DNA from: Verrucomicrobiota bacterium
Lineage (GTDB): Bacteria > Verrucomicrobiota > Kiritimatiellia > SS1-B-03-39 > UBA6053
Assembly (NCBI GenBank): GCA_020831625.1
Contig: JAFIGD010000016.1
Location: 1-64,000, forward strand
DNA length: 64,000 bases
Reading direction: 5' to 3'
Below are positions 17,109-28,593 of the stretch, in pieces; the stretch's first letter is position 1, and each line of letters begins with the position of its first letter. The translations under genes and the position numbers were made by a program. Under the pieces are notes generated by a model. That model was not told the origin of the DNA. It saw only the letters and a program-made list of their open reading frames with translations, and did no database searches.

Positions 17109-17975
17109 ATGAAGATCCTTTCACGCTTCGTTTTTGTTCTGCTGTCCGCATTTGTCTTGAGTCCCGCTTTTGCCCAGCGGGCGGTGATCGCCCATGATCC
17201 GCCCCCGTCGGTGGCCGCGGGACAGCGGCTGCGTCTAATCGCCCGGGTGAGCGCGGCGGATGAGCTGGAGCGGGTGACGCTGCATCTGGCGCAAAGCGGC
17301 GGCGTGGCTCCGGTCACTTTGCCGATGGAGGCCAGCGGCGGCGGAATTTATTCCGCGTCCATCAACCCCTCACTGTTTTCCGGTGCCTCCTCGTTCCGGT
17401 ATTATATTGAAGCGCACACGGTTGACGGCGACTGGGTGGAGACGGACTGGATGACCGTCCGGGTGATTGGAAACGTGGAGGAGGGAGCGCCGGAGCGGAG
17501 CTGGCTGCGGCCCGCGCTGATCGGCGTGGGTGTGGTCGGCGGTGTCGGGGCCGCGATCATTTTGTCGGACAGCGACAGCGGCGGCGGGGGAGGAGATGAT
17601 CTTCCGCCGGGGGTTGATCCCGCCGATCAGATTATTGTGCGCTCCGTCAGCGACACTGTAAACGCGCCGGGCGGCGCCGCTCCCCGGGAGCGGTCGGTGG
17701 ATGTGGCGGACGAATTGCGCGGACGGCGGATCAACCGGGTTCGCATCCGGATTGAATTTGATCCCGTGGACGCGGGGGAGGAGCTGTACGAAGTGGTGTA
17801 CAACGGCCGGGCCGTGTTTGCCGGCGTGGCCCGGAACGCGCCGCGGACGGATCAGGTGGATGTGGCCGGCGCGGCGGACAGCCGGGTGCTGATCCGGGTG
17901 CTGACTTCCGAAGCGGTGGAGGGTGTTTTCGCCTACCGATGGAACGCCACCGTCACGTATTTCCTCAGCCCCTGA
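17109..17975 (+). CDS. Exported protein with Ig-like region and Gly-rich linker, unknown function
   Basis: I do not recognise this 288-residue protein. It has a clear signal peptide ending SPAFA. Residues about 25-130 form a beta-rich, Ig-like region (ERVTLHLAQSGG, FRYYIEAHTVDGDW). A hydrophobic helix follows (ALIGVGVVGGVGAAIIL), then a Ser/Asp/Gly run and a C-terminal beta-rich region. The start at 17109 is one base past the previous stop. The layout suggests a periplasmic or cell-surface protein held by the internal hydrophobic segment. Confidence 0.65.
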   Translation: MKILSRFVFVLLSAFVLSPAFAQRAVIAHDPPPSVAAGQRLRLIARVSAADELERVTLHLAQSGGVAPVTLPMEASGGGIYSASINPSLFSGASSFRYYIEAHTVDGDWVETDWMTVRVIGNVEEGAPERSWLRPALIGVGVVGGVGAAIILSDSDSGGGGGDDLPPGVDPADQIIVRSVSDTVNAPGGAAPRERSVDVADELRGRRINRVRIRIEFDPVDAGEELYEVVYNGRAVFAGVARNAPRTDQVDVAGAADSRVLIRVLTSEAVEGVFAYRWNATVTYFLSP

Positions 17976-18055
17976 ATTTTCTTTCGTTTCCGCTTGCACG
18001 CAACCGGAAACCTGACACACAAAGTGAAGTAACTTCTTAACCAGGACAGTATCGT

Positions 18056-18418
18056 ATGAGCTATGAAATGACAGGCACCGTAAAACAGGTGAACGATGTA
18101 ATGACCTTTCCCAGCGGATTTTCCAAGCGGGAATTTGTGGTGACCACCCCCGAACAGTACCCTCAGGATGTGGTGTTTGAGACCGTGAAAGAAAAAACCG
18201 GCCTGCTGGATTCTCTGAAACCGGGGCAGGAGGTGACGGTTCACTTTGATATCCGCGGCCGTGAATACAACGGACGTCACTTTGTCAATCTGAATGCCTG
18301 GCGGATTCAGACCGACGGCCAGGGCGCCGCCGCCGCGCCGGCTCCGGCAAGCGAAGACATTCCGCCGATGGACACGGATCTGCCCGACAGCAGTGACGAG
18401 TCCGATTTCCCGTTTTGA
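18056..18418 (+). CDS. DUF3127 protein (OB-fold-like, possible ssDNA binder)
   Basis: A 120-residue protein. MSYEMTGTVKQVNDVMTF, SKREFVVTTPEQYPQDV, TGLLDSLKPGQEVTVHFDIRG and GRHFVNLNAWRI match the DUF3127 family, common in Bacteroidota. The fold resembles single-strand-binding proteins, and the acidic tail (MDTDLPDSSDESDFPF) mimics the SSB C-terminal peptide, which also ends in acidic residues plus PF. A role in DNA metabolism is therefore suggested but unproven. Confidence 0.82.
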   Translation: MSYEMTGTVKQVNDVMTFPSGFSKREFVVTTPEQYPQDVVFETVKEKTGLLDSLKPGQEVTVHFDIRGREYNGRHFVNLNAWRIQTDGQGAAAAPAPASEDIPPMDTDLPDSSDESDFPF

Positions 18419-18453
18419 TCCTGTTTCTTTTCCAAGAATTCCGAGGTTTTTCC

Positions 18454-18957
18454 ATGAATACACGTTTCACGATTTTGCTCCTGGCGCTGGCATCCTTTTT
18501 TGTCACCGCCCGTGCTCAACATTTGCCGATTTATTACGGTCATTCCGAAATCAGCGGGGCGGGAAATTTCCATGGCGGCCGCTCTGAATTCTCGTTCCGC
18601 TACGGCCGGTATATCGAGAACCTCGTGCAAATGGGGTTTTATGCCGATTATTTGGATTCCAGCTTTTACTCGCGGACCGCGATGGGGGCTTTGTTTATCC
18701 GCAGCTTTGACACTCCGTCTTATTTGATTCCGTACGTCGGGGCCGGCCTCGGTTATGGTCAATTCGAGCGCGGGGACATTGACGCGTCCGGTATCGAGCT
18801 GTCGTTTTTACTGGGGCTGCGGTATTTCATGACCAACAACGTGAGCCTGAACGGTGAATTCCATGTGGGTGTAAGCAGTGATGACACCTTCCTGGACGGC
18901 TCGGATTTGGACTCCATCGGAATGGGCTTCCGGTTCGGCCTTGGATATTCCTGGTAA
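18454..18957 (+). CDS. Small outer-membrane beta-barrel protein
   Basis: A 167-residue protein with signal peptide MNTRFTILLLALASFFVTARA. Alternating aromatic strands follow (RSEFSFRYGRYIENLVQMGF, LIPYVGAGLGYGQFE, FGLGYSW). The C-terminal Trp is the typical sorting signal of outer-membrane barrels. The size suggests an eight-stranded OmpA/OmpX-like barrel. GAGG lies 9 bases upstream of the ATG. It sits 35 bases after the DUF3127 gene. Confidence 0.8.
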   Translation: MNTRFTILLLALASFFVTARAQHLPIYYGHSEISGAGNFHGGRSEFSFRYGRYIENLVQMGFYADYLDSSFYSRTAMGALFIRSFDTPSYLIPYVGAGLGYGQFERGDIDASGIELSFLLGLRYFMTNNVSLNGEFHVGVSSDDTFLDGSDLDSIGMGFRFGLGYSW

Positions 18958-18962
18958 GCAGC

Positions 18963-20330
18963 CTATTCGTTTTCTTCCAGCGCGCGGCGGCGGTTCAGGA
19001 TCAGAATCAGGGGCGCGCCGGCGAGGCCGAAGGCCTCCCGGAGACAGCGCTGGAGGTATTTCTGATAGGTGCCGGGGAGAAGGGACGGACTGTTCACGAA
19101 GATCTTGATGCGGATCGGGCGCACACCGACCTGGGTGGCATAGTACATTTTCAGGCGGCGTCCTTTGACCATGTGCGGGGAGGTCTTCTGAAAGGCTTTT
19201 TGCAGAACCCGGTTCAGAACCCCGGTGGAGAGCTGGGTGGAGACACTGCGGGCGACTTCATCAATGGCCTCAATGATTTTCCGCATGTTGTATCCGGTCA
19301 GGGCGGATCCGTAGAAAATCGGCACGTGGTCGAGATAGGGGAGTTCGCGGCGGAGCGCCTCCTCGTATTGACGCTGGGTGGTGATGTTTTCGGCGAGATC
19401 CCATTTGTTGACCAGCACGATGCAGCCGGATTCCGCCTCTTCAATGAGGGATAGGATTTTTTTATCCCGCACGGTGGGGCCTTCGGAGGCATCGAGCACC
19501 AGCAGGGTAATGTCGGCGCGTTTGATGGCGCCTTCGGTGCGGAGGTTGCTGTATTTATCGACGGCCTCTTTGACTTTCCCCCATTTGCGCAGTCCGGCGG
19601 TGTCGATCAGCTTGTAGTGGCGGGCGCTGTCGCCGTGGCCGACCTGAAAGGGGACTTCGATGCTGTCGCGGGTGGTGCCGGCGATTTCGGAGACGATGAC
19701 CCGGTCGGATTTGGTGAGGCGGTTGATGAAACTGGATTTCCCGGCGTTGGGGCGGCCCACGACCGCGATTTTGACCGGGTCGGCGATGGTCAGGTTTTCC
19801 ATCTCGGGCAGGCGCGCGAGAATATCGTGAACCAGATCGCCGATTCCCCGGTTATGGAGGGTGCTCACCGGGTAGACGGGGAACGCGAAGCGCTCGAATT
19901 CGGCGGCGTCCTCATCCAGTTTGGGGTTGTCGGATTTGTTGGCGATGAGCAGCACCGGGCGGCCTGCCTCGTGCAGACGCTTGGCGACCTCCTCGTCGAG
20001 CACCACGGCGCCGGCCATGCAGTCGACCACAAACAGGATGAGCCCGGCGTCCTCGATGGCCGCGTCCACCTGATCGAGAATGCCGGAGTCGATGGAGTCT
20101 TTGGCGGCTTTGCGGTCGATATATCCGATGCCGCCGGTGTCGATGAGTTCAAACCGCTGGTCGCGGGAGGTGACCTCGGCGCTGAGGCGGTCGCGGGTGA
20201 CCCCGCTTTCTTCGTGAACGATGGCGATACGGTGACCGGCAAGCCGGTTGAACAGGGACGATTTGCCCACATTGGGACGACCGACGATGGCGACGGTGCG
20301 GTTGCGGACGGTATCAGGGAAAGTTTGCAT
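18963..20330 (-). CDS. der: GTPase Der (EngA), 50S ribosome assembly
   Basis: A 455-residue double GTPase. The first G domain has GRPNVGKSSLFNRL, DTGGIGYI and NKSDN. The second has GRPNAGKSSFINRL, DTAGLRKWGK and NKWDL. The C-terminal KH-like domain ends around LILNRRRALEE. It is an essential 50S maturation factor. The ATG at 20328-20330 matches the family's usual start; the longer frame would add 28 unrelated residues. The stop is 5 bases from the convergent barrel gene. Confidence 0.96.
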   Translation of the reverse strand: MQTFPDTVRNRTVAIVGRPNVGKSSLFNRLAGHRIAIVHEESGVTRDRLSAEVTSRDQRFELIDTGGIGYIDRKAAKDSIDSGILDQVDAAIEDAGLILFVVDCMAGAVVLDEEVAKRLHEAGRPVLLIANKSDNPKLDEDAAEFERFAFPVYPVSTLHNRGIGDLVHDILARLPEMENLTIADPVKIAVVGRPNAGKSSFINRLTKSDRVIVSEIAGTTRDSIEVPFQVGHGDSARHYKLIDTAGLRKWGKVKEAVDKYSNLRTEGAIKRADITLLVLDASEGPTVRDKKILSLIEEAESGCIVLVNKWDLAENITTQRQYEEALRRELPYLDHVPIFYGSALTGYNMRKIIEAIDEVARSVSTQLSTGVLNRVLQKAFQKTSPHMVKGRRLKMYYATQVGVRPIRIKIFVNSPSLLPGTYQKYLQRCLREAFGLAGAPLILILNRRRALEENE

Positions 20331-20382
20331 GTGCGCTTCTCTATACAGGTCGGCGCTGGAAAGAAAGCAAAGATTCTCCGGA

Positions 20383-23300
20383 TTATGCCCCGAGGGTCCC
20401 TGCCAGCGCTTCAAGTGCCGCGCCGGGGTTCTGTTCCAGTTTGCCCAGGGTGTCGCGCGCGGCCAGGAGTTTGCCTTCGATGTCCTGACGTTTCACCTCT
20501 CCCGCGGGCTGATCCTGTTTAAAGGTTTCCAGGGACAGGATCTGTTTTTGCAGGGCGGCCACTTCGAGATCGTATCGTTTTTGCAGGCGGGCGGCATACC
20601 AGTCGCTGTCCAGAAGGGTTTCGAGAGTGAACATGCCGCGGATTTCGGGATTTTCGATGGTTTTCCCCTCAAACTCGCCGTAGGCCATGATGTGCAGCAG
20701 GGCTTTCAGCGGCGGAATGGCGAGGTCGATGCCGCCGTCCTCGAAGTAGTTGAGGGCGGCTTTGCGCTGGGCCTCGACAATATTCTGAATGCCGTCGACA
20801 AAGTATTCGAGGCTCTGCAGTTCGGGTTTCAGCATTTCTTCGGTGAGGACGAGGCCGGGATGGCTGAAGATCCGTCCGAAAAAACTGCGGGCGAAGGCGG
20901 CGGTGATGCGGTAGCCCAGACGGCTCGCGAGGATGGTTTCGCCTTCGTGTTCGAAATCCTCGAGTTTTTCGAGGAATCCGTTTTCGATCAGATAGTCCGG
21001 ATGCTGTTCGCGGGCCTTCATGCGGCACCAGAGTTCGGGCATCAGGAGGCTGATGTCATGATCGACCCGGTATTTGTGTCCCACATAGCCTGCGGCGGTG
21101 GTGAAGCCGTGGCTTTGGGTGAGAATATAGCTGACCAGGGCGTTGTTGAGATCAATCACCGGCAGGAGCATGTTGAAGGGTCCTTTTGTGAGGGCTCCCT
21201 CGGATCCGGCCCCGGTGGTGGAGGGGGATTTTCCGGTGAGACTGGCGACATAGTCCATGAACAACTCCGGCACCTCCTGATAGTGGATCGGATTGTAGAC
21301 CGCCAGCGGGCGGATCCCGAGTTCCTTCTGGGGCGGATTGTTGCGGCGGCCGGGCAGCACGGCCCCGACCGGGGTATACACGGTCACGCCGTCGGGCGCT
21401 TTGCGCCGGAGACGGGCCCCGAGTTCGGCGAGATAGGTTTCACGCTCTTTGCCGAGGTCGGGACGGTTCTGCAGGTAGCGCGGATTCTGGGTGGGCTTGC
21501 CGTCGACCAGCCGGGGGCTGTTGTTGCAGACGAAGAAGCGGGGCCCTTCGGGATTGCTGACAAACTCTTTCAGGGCCGCCTGCATGTCGGGGGTGAATTT
21601 TCCGAACAGAATCACGTCGTCGACCATGGCCTGAACCTGCTCGCGTTCGAGCGGCTCGTAGTTGGAGAAGAAGTTGCCGTCGCCGGAAAACTCCAGCTCG
21701 GTATACTTGTCGTATCCGGGAATGATGGCGTCGTCGGGGCGCTGAAACAGGCGGAACTCGCAGTTTTGCAGGAATTTGCAGGATGCGCCTTTGTAACGTT
21801 CGGGCAGATAGGGAATGTTGTCGGAGGGAACCACGACCGAGGCGGTGATGTCGTCTTCGGTCTGCAGCTTGGTGGCCGGCCAGAAGTCTTTCCGCAGGCT
21901 GAAGAGCCGCCAGGAGTGGTCCTCGGCATAGCCCAGACGCACGTACCCGGCGATGACGGGATTGCCGCGGTAGCGCAGTTCGTAGCCGGGCATACCGTTG
22001 ATCATGTCCACGTGGAACCGTTCGCGCCAGGAGGTGCCCCAGTGCGGGCGGTAATACCGTTTGACGGTCAGGACCAGGTCTTTGACGCGCTGGGGAATGG
22101 ATTCGAGCCAGGCGTTGTATTCCGGGGTGTGCTCGGGATTCGGGGTGAGCAGGCGGATGACGGACCCCAGGGAGCGGTCGGCGCTGAGCACGGTCCGGCT
22201 GGCTTTTCCGGGTTCTTTGGGGACTTTGAAGCGGTCGGAGTAATCCCTGCTCAGAATCATGTCGACCTGATCCATGTCCTCCTGGAAATTGGGGGTGAAC
22301 ACCGGTGCGGTGACCATGGCGTCGGTGATGGGCTTGGAAATTTCCGATTTCCCGCCCCCGGAGACGGTGCAGGGTTTGTGACAGACCAGGCCTTCGGCGG
22401 TGGTGCCGATGAGCCGCCAGCGCTGACCGGTGAGCGGATTGATCATCTGCACTTTGTAGCCGTTGGGGAAAACATAGTGGGTGTAGGGACGGAGTTTCAG
22501 GGTTTGCTCCTGCCCGTCTTTTTCCCAGGTGATTTCCTGCGCGCGAAGCTTGAAGTGCGCGTCTTCGGGCACGTAGACAATGTCGGAATAGATTTTGTCG
22601 ATACCGCAGCCCTCCGGCAGAACCCGCATCCGTTCAGGGAACAGCGCCGCGATTTCCGCGAACGTGTTGTCATCCGGAGTCTGACCCCGAAGCTGACTGA
22701 GGCGGAAATCCTCGCCCAAATCGAAACTGGAAAAGGCCTGGGTGCCGCCCGCGTGCTCCTCTTCCACCAGACCGAAAAGATTGGCGGCGTAGCTGAGCTG
22801 GGTTTTGACCTCTTTTTTGCAGTAGCCGAAATAGTTGTCGGCGATGAGGGTGACGACCACGCCGCGGGCGTCGCGGCAGGTGACCTTGAAGGCGCCGCCC
22901 TCGTTGTAGAGTTCGTCTTCGGATTCCCAGCACATGCCGTCGCGCTTCTGGCGGTCGGTGGCTTCGCTGATGTTGGGCAGTCCGAGTTCTTTTTTGGTGA
23001 GCCGGATGAGGTGGGGGGCGAGGATCACGCAGCCGGTGTGGCCGGACCAGCCCTCGGTGTCCAGGCGGGCGTCATTTTCGGGCAGCATGGGATTGCCGGC
23101 GTTGCCGAAGATACTTTCCACGAAGTCCAGGTTCGCGACCATGCTGCCGGGGGCGAAGAAACGGACCTCCATGCGTTTTTCGGCGGCGAAGCCCGGAACC
23201 TCAGGGCAGACAAGCGGACGCAGCAGAAGGGAGACCCAGGTGCGGGCCTTTTCCGCCTGGGTGCTGGTGAACGGAAGTTCAAGCAGATCCTCGGGAGGAT

Positions 23301-23844
23301 TGACCGCCGCCTTCAACATGCGGGCAAAGGCCTGGACCGGGACCGATTTTTTGTCGTTGGCGATCGGCAGACCGCCCTCGCAAACGTGGAACACACCTTT
23401 GGTGGTGCGACGGTCACTTTTGGGATTGTGGAGAACCCCGTGACGGGTGCGGTAGCTGGTGATAATCGAAGACGTGAAAGAATCGTCGTCCACCGGCAGG
23501 GAGAGGGCCCGGGCCAGACCGTGCCGTTCCAGAGCGAATCCTTTGGAGGGAAGGAAAGGGCCTTCCGTGTCCACGCCGTTTTCCGCGAGATAGTTCTCAA
23601 TGAAGTTGTGAATGTACTGATCCGCGGGGGGAAGATAATCGGCGAGCAGCCGGTCCTTCGCCTGAATGGAGGCCAGCAGGGACTTGCCGATTTCCAGAAA
23701 GGGGTAATCCTTCTCGTCCCCGAAAATCGGAAGATCCAGCGCGGCGAGTTTAAGATTGATGAACTGGACCAGATCCTGATCTTTTTCGGCGGGATGTGAG
23801 CCTTTACCGGTGAACCCGATGCTTTCAGTGAGGGGACGATTCAT
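20383..23844 (-). CDS. Large conserved-looking protein of unknown function (1153 residues)
   Basis: I cannot assign this protein. It has no signal peptide or membrane helices and looks cytosolic. Possible functional blocks are Arg/His/Asn-rich SYRTRHGVLHNPKSDRRTTK (130-149), WSGHTGCVILAPH (266-278), NYFGYCKKEVKTQ (337-349), CHKPCTVSGGGKSEISK (488-504), WGTSWRERFHVDMINGMPGY (602-621), LTGKSPSTTGAGSEGALTKG (869-888) and KYRVDHDISLLMPELWCRM (924-942). The last 70 residues are a probable coiled coil (LEVAALQKQILSLE onward). Codon use matches its neighbours, so it is probably a long-resident gene. It lies 52 bases upstream of der on the same strand and may share its mRNA. The Cys/His/Lys-rich blocks suggest an enzyme. 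Confidence 0.85.
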   Translation of the reverse strand: MNRPLTESIGFTGKGSHPAEKDQDLVQFINLKLAALDLPIFGDEKDYPFLEIGKSLLASIQAKDRLLADYLPPADQYIHNFIENYLAENGVDTEGPFLPSKGFALERHGLARALSLPVDDDSFTSSIITSYRTRHGVLHNPKSDRRTTKGVFHVCEGGLPIANDKKSVPVQAFARMLKAAVNPPEDLLELPFTSTQAEKARTWVSLLLRPLVCPEVPGFAAEKRMEVRFFAPGSMVANLDFVESIFGNAGNPMLPENDARLDTEGWSGHTGCVILAPHLIRLTKKELGLPNISEATDRQKRDGMCWESEDELYNEGGAFKVTCRDARGVVVTLIADNYFGYCKKEVKTQLSYAANLFGLVEEEHAGGTQAFSSFDLGEDFRLSQLRGQTPDDNTFAEIAALFPERMRVLPEGCGIDKIYSDIVYVPEDAHFKLRAQEITWEKDGQEQTLKLRPYTHYVFPNGYKVQMINPLTGQRWRLIGTTAEGLVCHKPCTVSGGGKSEISKPITDAMVTAPVFTPNFQEDMDQVDMILSRDYSDRFKVPKEPGKASRTVLSADRSLGSVIRLLTPNPEHTPEYNAWLESIPQRVKDLVLTVKRYYRPHWGTSWRERFHVDMINGMPGYELRYRGNPVIAGYVRLGYAEDHSWRLFSLRKDFWPATKLQTEDDITASVVVPSDNIPYLPERYKGASCKFLQNCEFRLFQRPDDAIIPGYDKYTELEFSGDGNFFSNYEPLEREQVQAMVDDVILFGKFTPDMQAALKEFVSNPEGPRFFVCNNSPRLVDGKPTQNPRYLQNRPDLGKERETYLAELGARLRRKAPDGVTVYTPVGAVLPGRRNNPPQKELGIRPLAVYNPIHYQEVPELFMDYVASLTGKSPSTTGAGSEGALTKGPFNMLLPVIDLNNALVSYILTQSHGFTTAAGYVGHKYRVDHDISLLMPELWCRMKAREQHPDYLIENGFLEKLEDFEHEGETILASRLGYRITAAFARSFFGRIFSHPGLVLTEEMLKPELQSLEYFVDGIQNIVEAQRKAALNYFEDGGIDLAIPPLKALLHIMAYGEFEGKTIENPEIRGMFTLETLLDSDWYAARLQKRYDLEVAALQKQILSLETFKQDQPAGEVKRQDIEGKLLAARDTLGKLEQNPGAALEALAGTLGA

Positions 23845-23940
23845 GTGTTACTTTCGTTTAGGAGATGAAATAGGACATCCCCATGCCGAATTGTCCGCAA
23901 AAAAGCAACCGGAAACCGATGTGGATTTGGTTAGACGTTC

Positions 23941-23989
23941 TTTCCGAGGATCGGAAAATCGGTTCGACGGTTTTCCGAGGTTCGGAAAA
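23941..23989. repeat. Twin hairpin repeat TTTCCGA-TCGGAAA
   Basis: Two copies of a small hairpin: TTTCCGAGGATCGGAAA at 23941-23957 and TTTTCCGAGGTTCGGAAAA at 23971-23989, with 3-base loops, separated by 13 bases. They lie between the end of gcvT and the start of the 1153-residue gene. They could be a REP-like element or affect transcription past gcvT. Confidence 0.8.
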
Positions 23990-24001
23990 TGCCGGGAAAC
24001 T

Positions 24002-25240
24002 TTATGTCGCAGGCCAGGGACGCCGGGCGGTGCGGTCGGGGCGGATGTCGTCGGTGAGGGAGACGGGCAGGGCGCGGCGTTTGTCCTGGAGGGTGAGGGA
24101 TGTTCCGGGGGGCAGGGCTCGGTTGATTTTGATGAATCCGCAGGCGAGGCCTTTGGGGGCGAAGTTTTCGGGGGCGCCGGGGGAGGCGAGGCTGAGGATT
24201 TCGCCGTTGACGCGGTCGACCGCCATGTCGGTGGCGCAGGTGAGGACGGCGCCGATGTCCTCGCCGTCGAGGAGGACGCGGGCGCCGGGATCGACTTTGC
24301 GGCCGTTCTCGCCGATAAAGGTGAAGGTGTGGTCGGCTTCGGGCATGGCGGCGAGCAGGGCTTCATCCCCGTGGAAGCTTTTGCTGAATTTACCGCCTTT
24401 CCACGGCAGCGCGAAGCGCCAGGGATGGTTGACGGCGGGCCAGTCGCCGAGATCCTGGTGGCTGAGCGGCAGGACGGCTCCGGTGCGGAGGCTGTCGCGG
24501 GCGCCGAGTCCGCAGGGAATCAGGCCGTCTTCGGCGCCGGCTTCAATGAGCTGTTCCCAGAAGCGGAGCAGATCGGGGGGGCGGACAAAAAGTTCGAATC
24601 CGAACTCGCCGGTGTAGCCGGTGCGTGAAACCATGACCGGAAAGCCGAGGGTACTGGAAATCCCGCGCTGAAGCTGATCGTAGTGACCGATAAAGCCGAA
24701 ATAGGGCATGCCGGTTTCGAGTTTTTTGTTCGGTTTGAGGACCTTTTTGAGGATGTTCAGCGCGGCGGGGCCCTGGAGATCGATTTTGCCGAGGCGTCCG
24801 GTGAGGTCGCTGACGGTGACATCGAGATCGTCTCCGAGGTGGAGGAGATGTTTCGTGACGGTTGCGCCCGTGCCGGCATTGACCACGAGCAGGAAGCGCT
24901 CGCGCTCCTCCATCATGACGATGGCGTCATCGATGAGGTGTCCCTGTTCGTTGAGGATGAAGCCGTAGGTGGCGCGGCCGGGTTCGAGCGGGTGACCGCC
25001 GAGGCAGGCGCGGAGATCTTTGGTCAGGGCGCGCTGGATGAGTTCCCGGGCATTGGGCCCCTCGATGAGCAGTTCGGCCATGTGGGAGGTGTCGAACAGT
25101 CCCGCCTGGGTAATGACGGCGCGGTGCTCCTGAATCGGGCCGGTTTTGTACCAGAGGGGCATGCGGTAGCCCCCGAATTCCGCGAGGTTCGCGCCGTGTT
25201 GCTGATGCCATTGGGTGAGCGGGGTGTCTTTTAAGTCCAT
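24002..25240 (-). CDS. gcvT: Glycine cleavage system T protein (aminomethyltransferase)
   Basis: A 412-residue folate-dependent aminomethyltransferase. It releases ammonia from the lipoyl-bound aminomethyl group and makes methylene-THF. Family blocks are FGGYRMPLWYKTGPIQEHRA, GLFDTSHMAELLIEG, the folate Asp region SDLTGRLGKIDLQGPAA, SRTGYTGEFGFELFV and GLGARDSLRTGAVLPL. The start at 25238-25240 follows gcvP by 16 bases; a longer frame to 25357 overlaps gcvP. The C-terminal extension beyond about 365 residues is unusual. Control comes from the riboswitch upstream of gcvP. Confidence 0.93.
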   Translation of the reverse strand: MDLKDTPLTQWHQQHGANLAEFGGYRMPLWYKTGPIQEHRAVITQAGLFDTSHMAELLIEGPNARELIQRALTKDLRACLGGHPLEPGRATYGFILNEQGHLIDDAIVMMEERERFLLVVNAGTGATVTKHLLHLGDDLDVTVSDLTGRLGKIDLQGPAALNILKKVLKPNKKLETGMPYFGFIGHYDQLQRGISSTLGFPVMVSRTGYTGEFGFELFVRPPDLLRFWEQLIEAGAEDGLIPCGLGARDSLRTGAVLPLSHQDLGDWPAVNHPWRFALPWKGGKFSKSFHGDEALLAAMPEADHTFTFIGENGRKVDPGARVLLDGEDIGAVLTCATDMAVDRVNGEILSLASPGAPENFAPKGLACGFIKINRALPPGTSLTLQDKRRALPVSLTDDIRPDRTARRPWPAT

Positions 25241-25256
25241 GTGATTATACCGGTGA

Positions 25257-28118
<2,862 letters not shown>

Positions 28119-28149
28119 GGTGAGTCCGGGGTGGAAGGGTTAATGATAG

Positions 28150-28310
28150 ACCCCGCTCTGTTCGGATACCTGAGAGGATGACTCCTTCGGTGAACGCATG
28201 CGCTGCTCTCCAGAGATTGACGGCCCGCAGAGGTCCTTTTGCCTGAGAGCTTCCGGGGCAGGTTTCACCTTCGGCGGACGGCTCGGGGCCGCCTCTCTCC
28301 CTCGTGCGGA
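28150..28310 (-). promoter_or_regulatory. Tandem glycine riboswitch controlling gcvP-gcvT
   Basis: Two consecutive glycine aptamers read on the minus strand. Each has the CCGAAGG element (plus-strand 28268-28274 and 28184-28190) and the CTCTCAGG element (28242-28249 and 28169-28176) in the right order. The first aptamer is roughly 28310-28229 and the second 28218-28150, joined by a short linker. The second ends 32 bases before the gcvP start. Such riboswitches usually switch the glycine cleavage genes on when glycine is abundant. Confidence 0.93.
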
Positions 28311-28327
28311 AATTGTCAATAATTCTG

Positions 28328-28355
28328 TTTGTAGAGGATTGCGCCGGAAAGTCAA
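28328..28355 (-). promoter_or_regulatory. Sigma-70-type promoter for the gcv leader
   Basis: On the minus strand, TTGACT (complement of 28350-28355) and TACAAA (complement of 28328-28333) are 16 bases apart. They lie 18 bases before the first aptamer, so transcription would start just upstream of the riboswitch. Position and fit make this the likely promoter. Confidence 0.6.
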
Positions 28356-28412
28356 GCGGGCTTCCAGGCGGATGCGGATGAAAAAGGGGACATCGGATCG
28401 ATCCAACGGATC

Positions 28413-28585
28413 GCTTGCGCCGGACAACGGATGAAGAAATGGGGGGGGGGCGCGAATATCTTTGCCGTCCCGCGAATAAAGTGGAGGAAAAAAGGGGTGG
28501 GGAGCCAGCGGATCGCTTGCGCCGGACAGCGGATGTTGTTTTTAAACTCTTAATCTTAATCTTAATCTTAATCTTAATCTTAATC
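28413..28585 (+). repeat. Composite intergenic repeat, copy B (two cores plus CTTAAT hexamers)
   Basis: The 20-base core GCTTGCGCCGGACAACGGAT is at 28413-28432, and a copy with one change is at 28515-28534. A run of ten or so G and a G-rich segment lie between. Six perfect CTTAAT hexamers follow the second core (28549-28585). The block fills the gap between the gcv promoter and the end of hrpB; no gene is supported here. Confidence 0.9.
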
Positions 28586-28593
28586 GCAACCGC

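Noticed and set aside
20383-23844. Walker A motif in the 1153-residue protein at SGGGKSE
   Set aside because: The glycine four residues before GKS is missing, so it does not fit GxxxxGKS.
28140-28427. Small frames across the gcv leader on both strands
   Set aside because: The sequence is explained by the tandem glycine riboswitch and its promoter.
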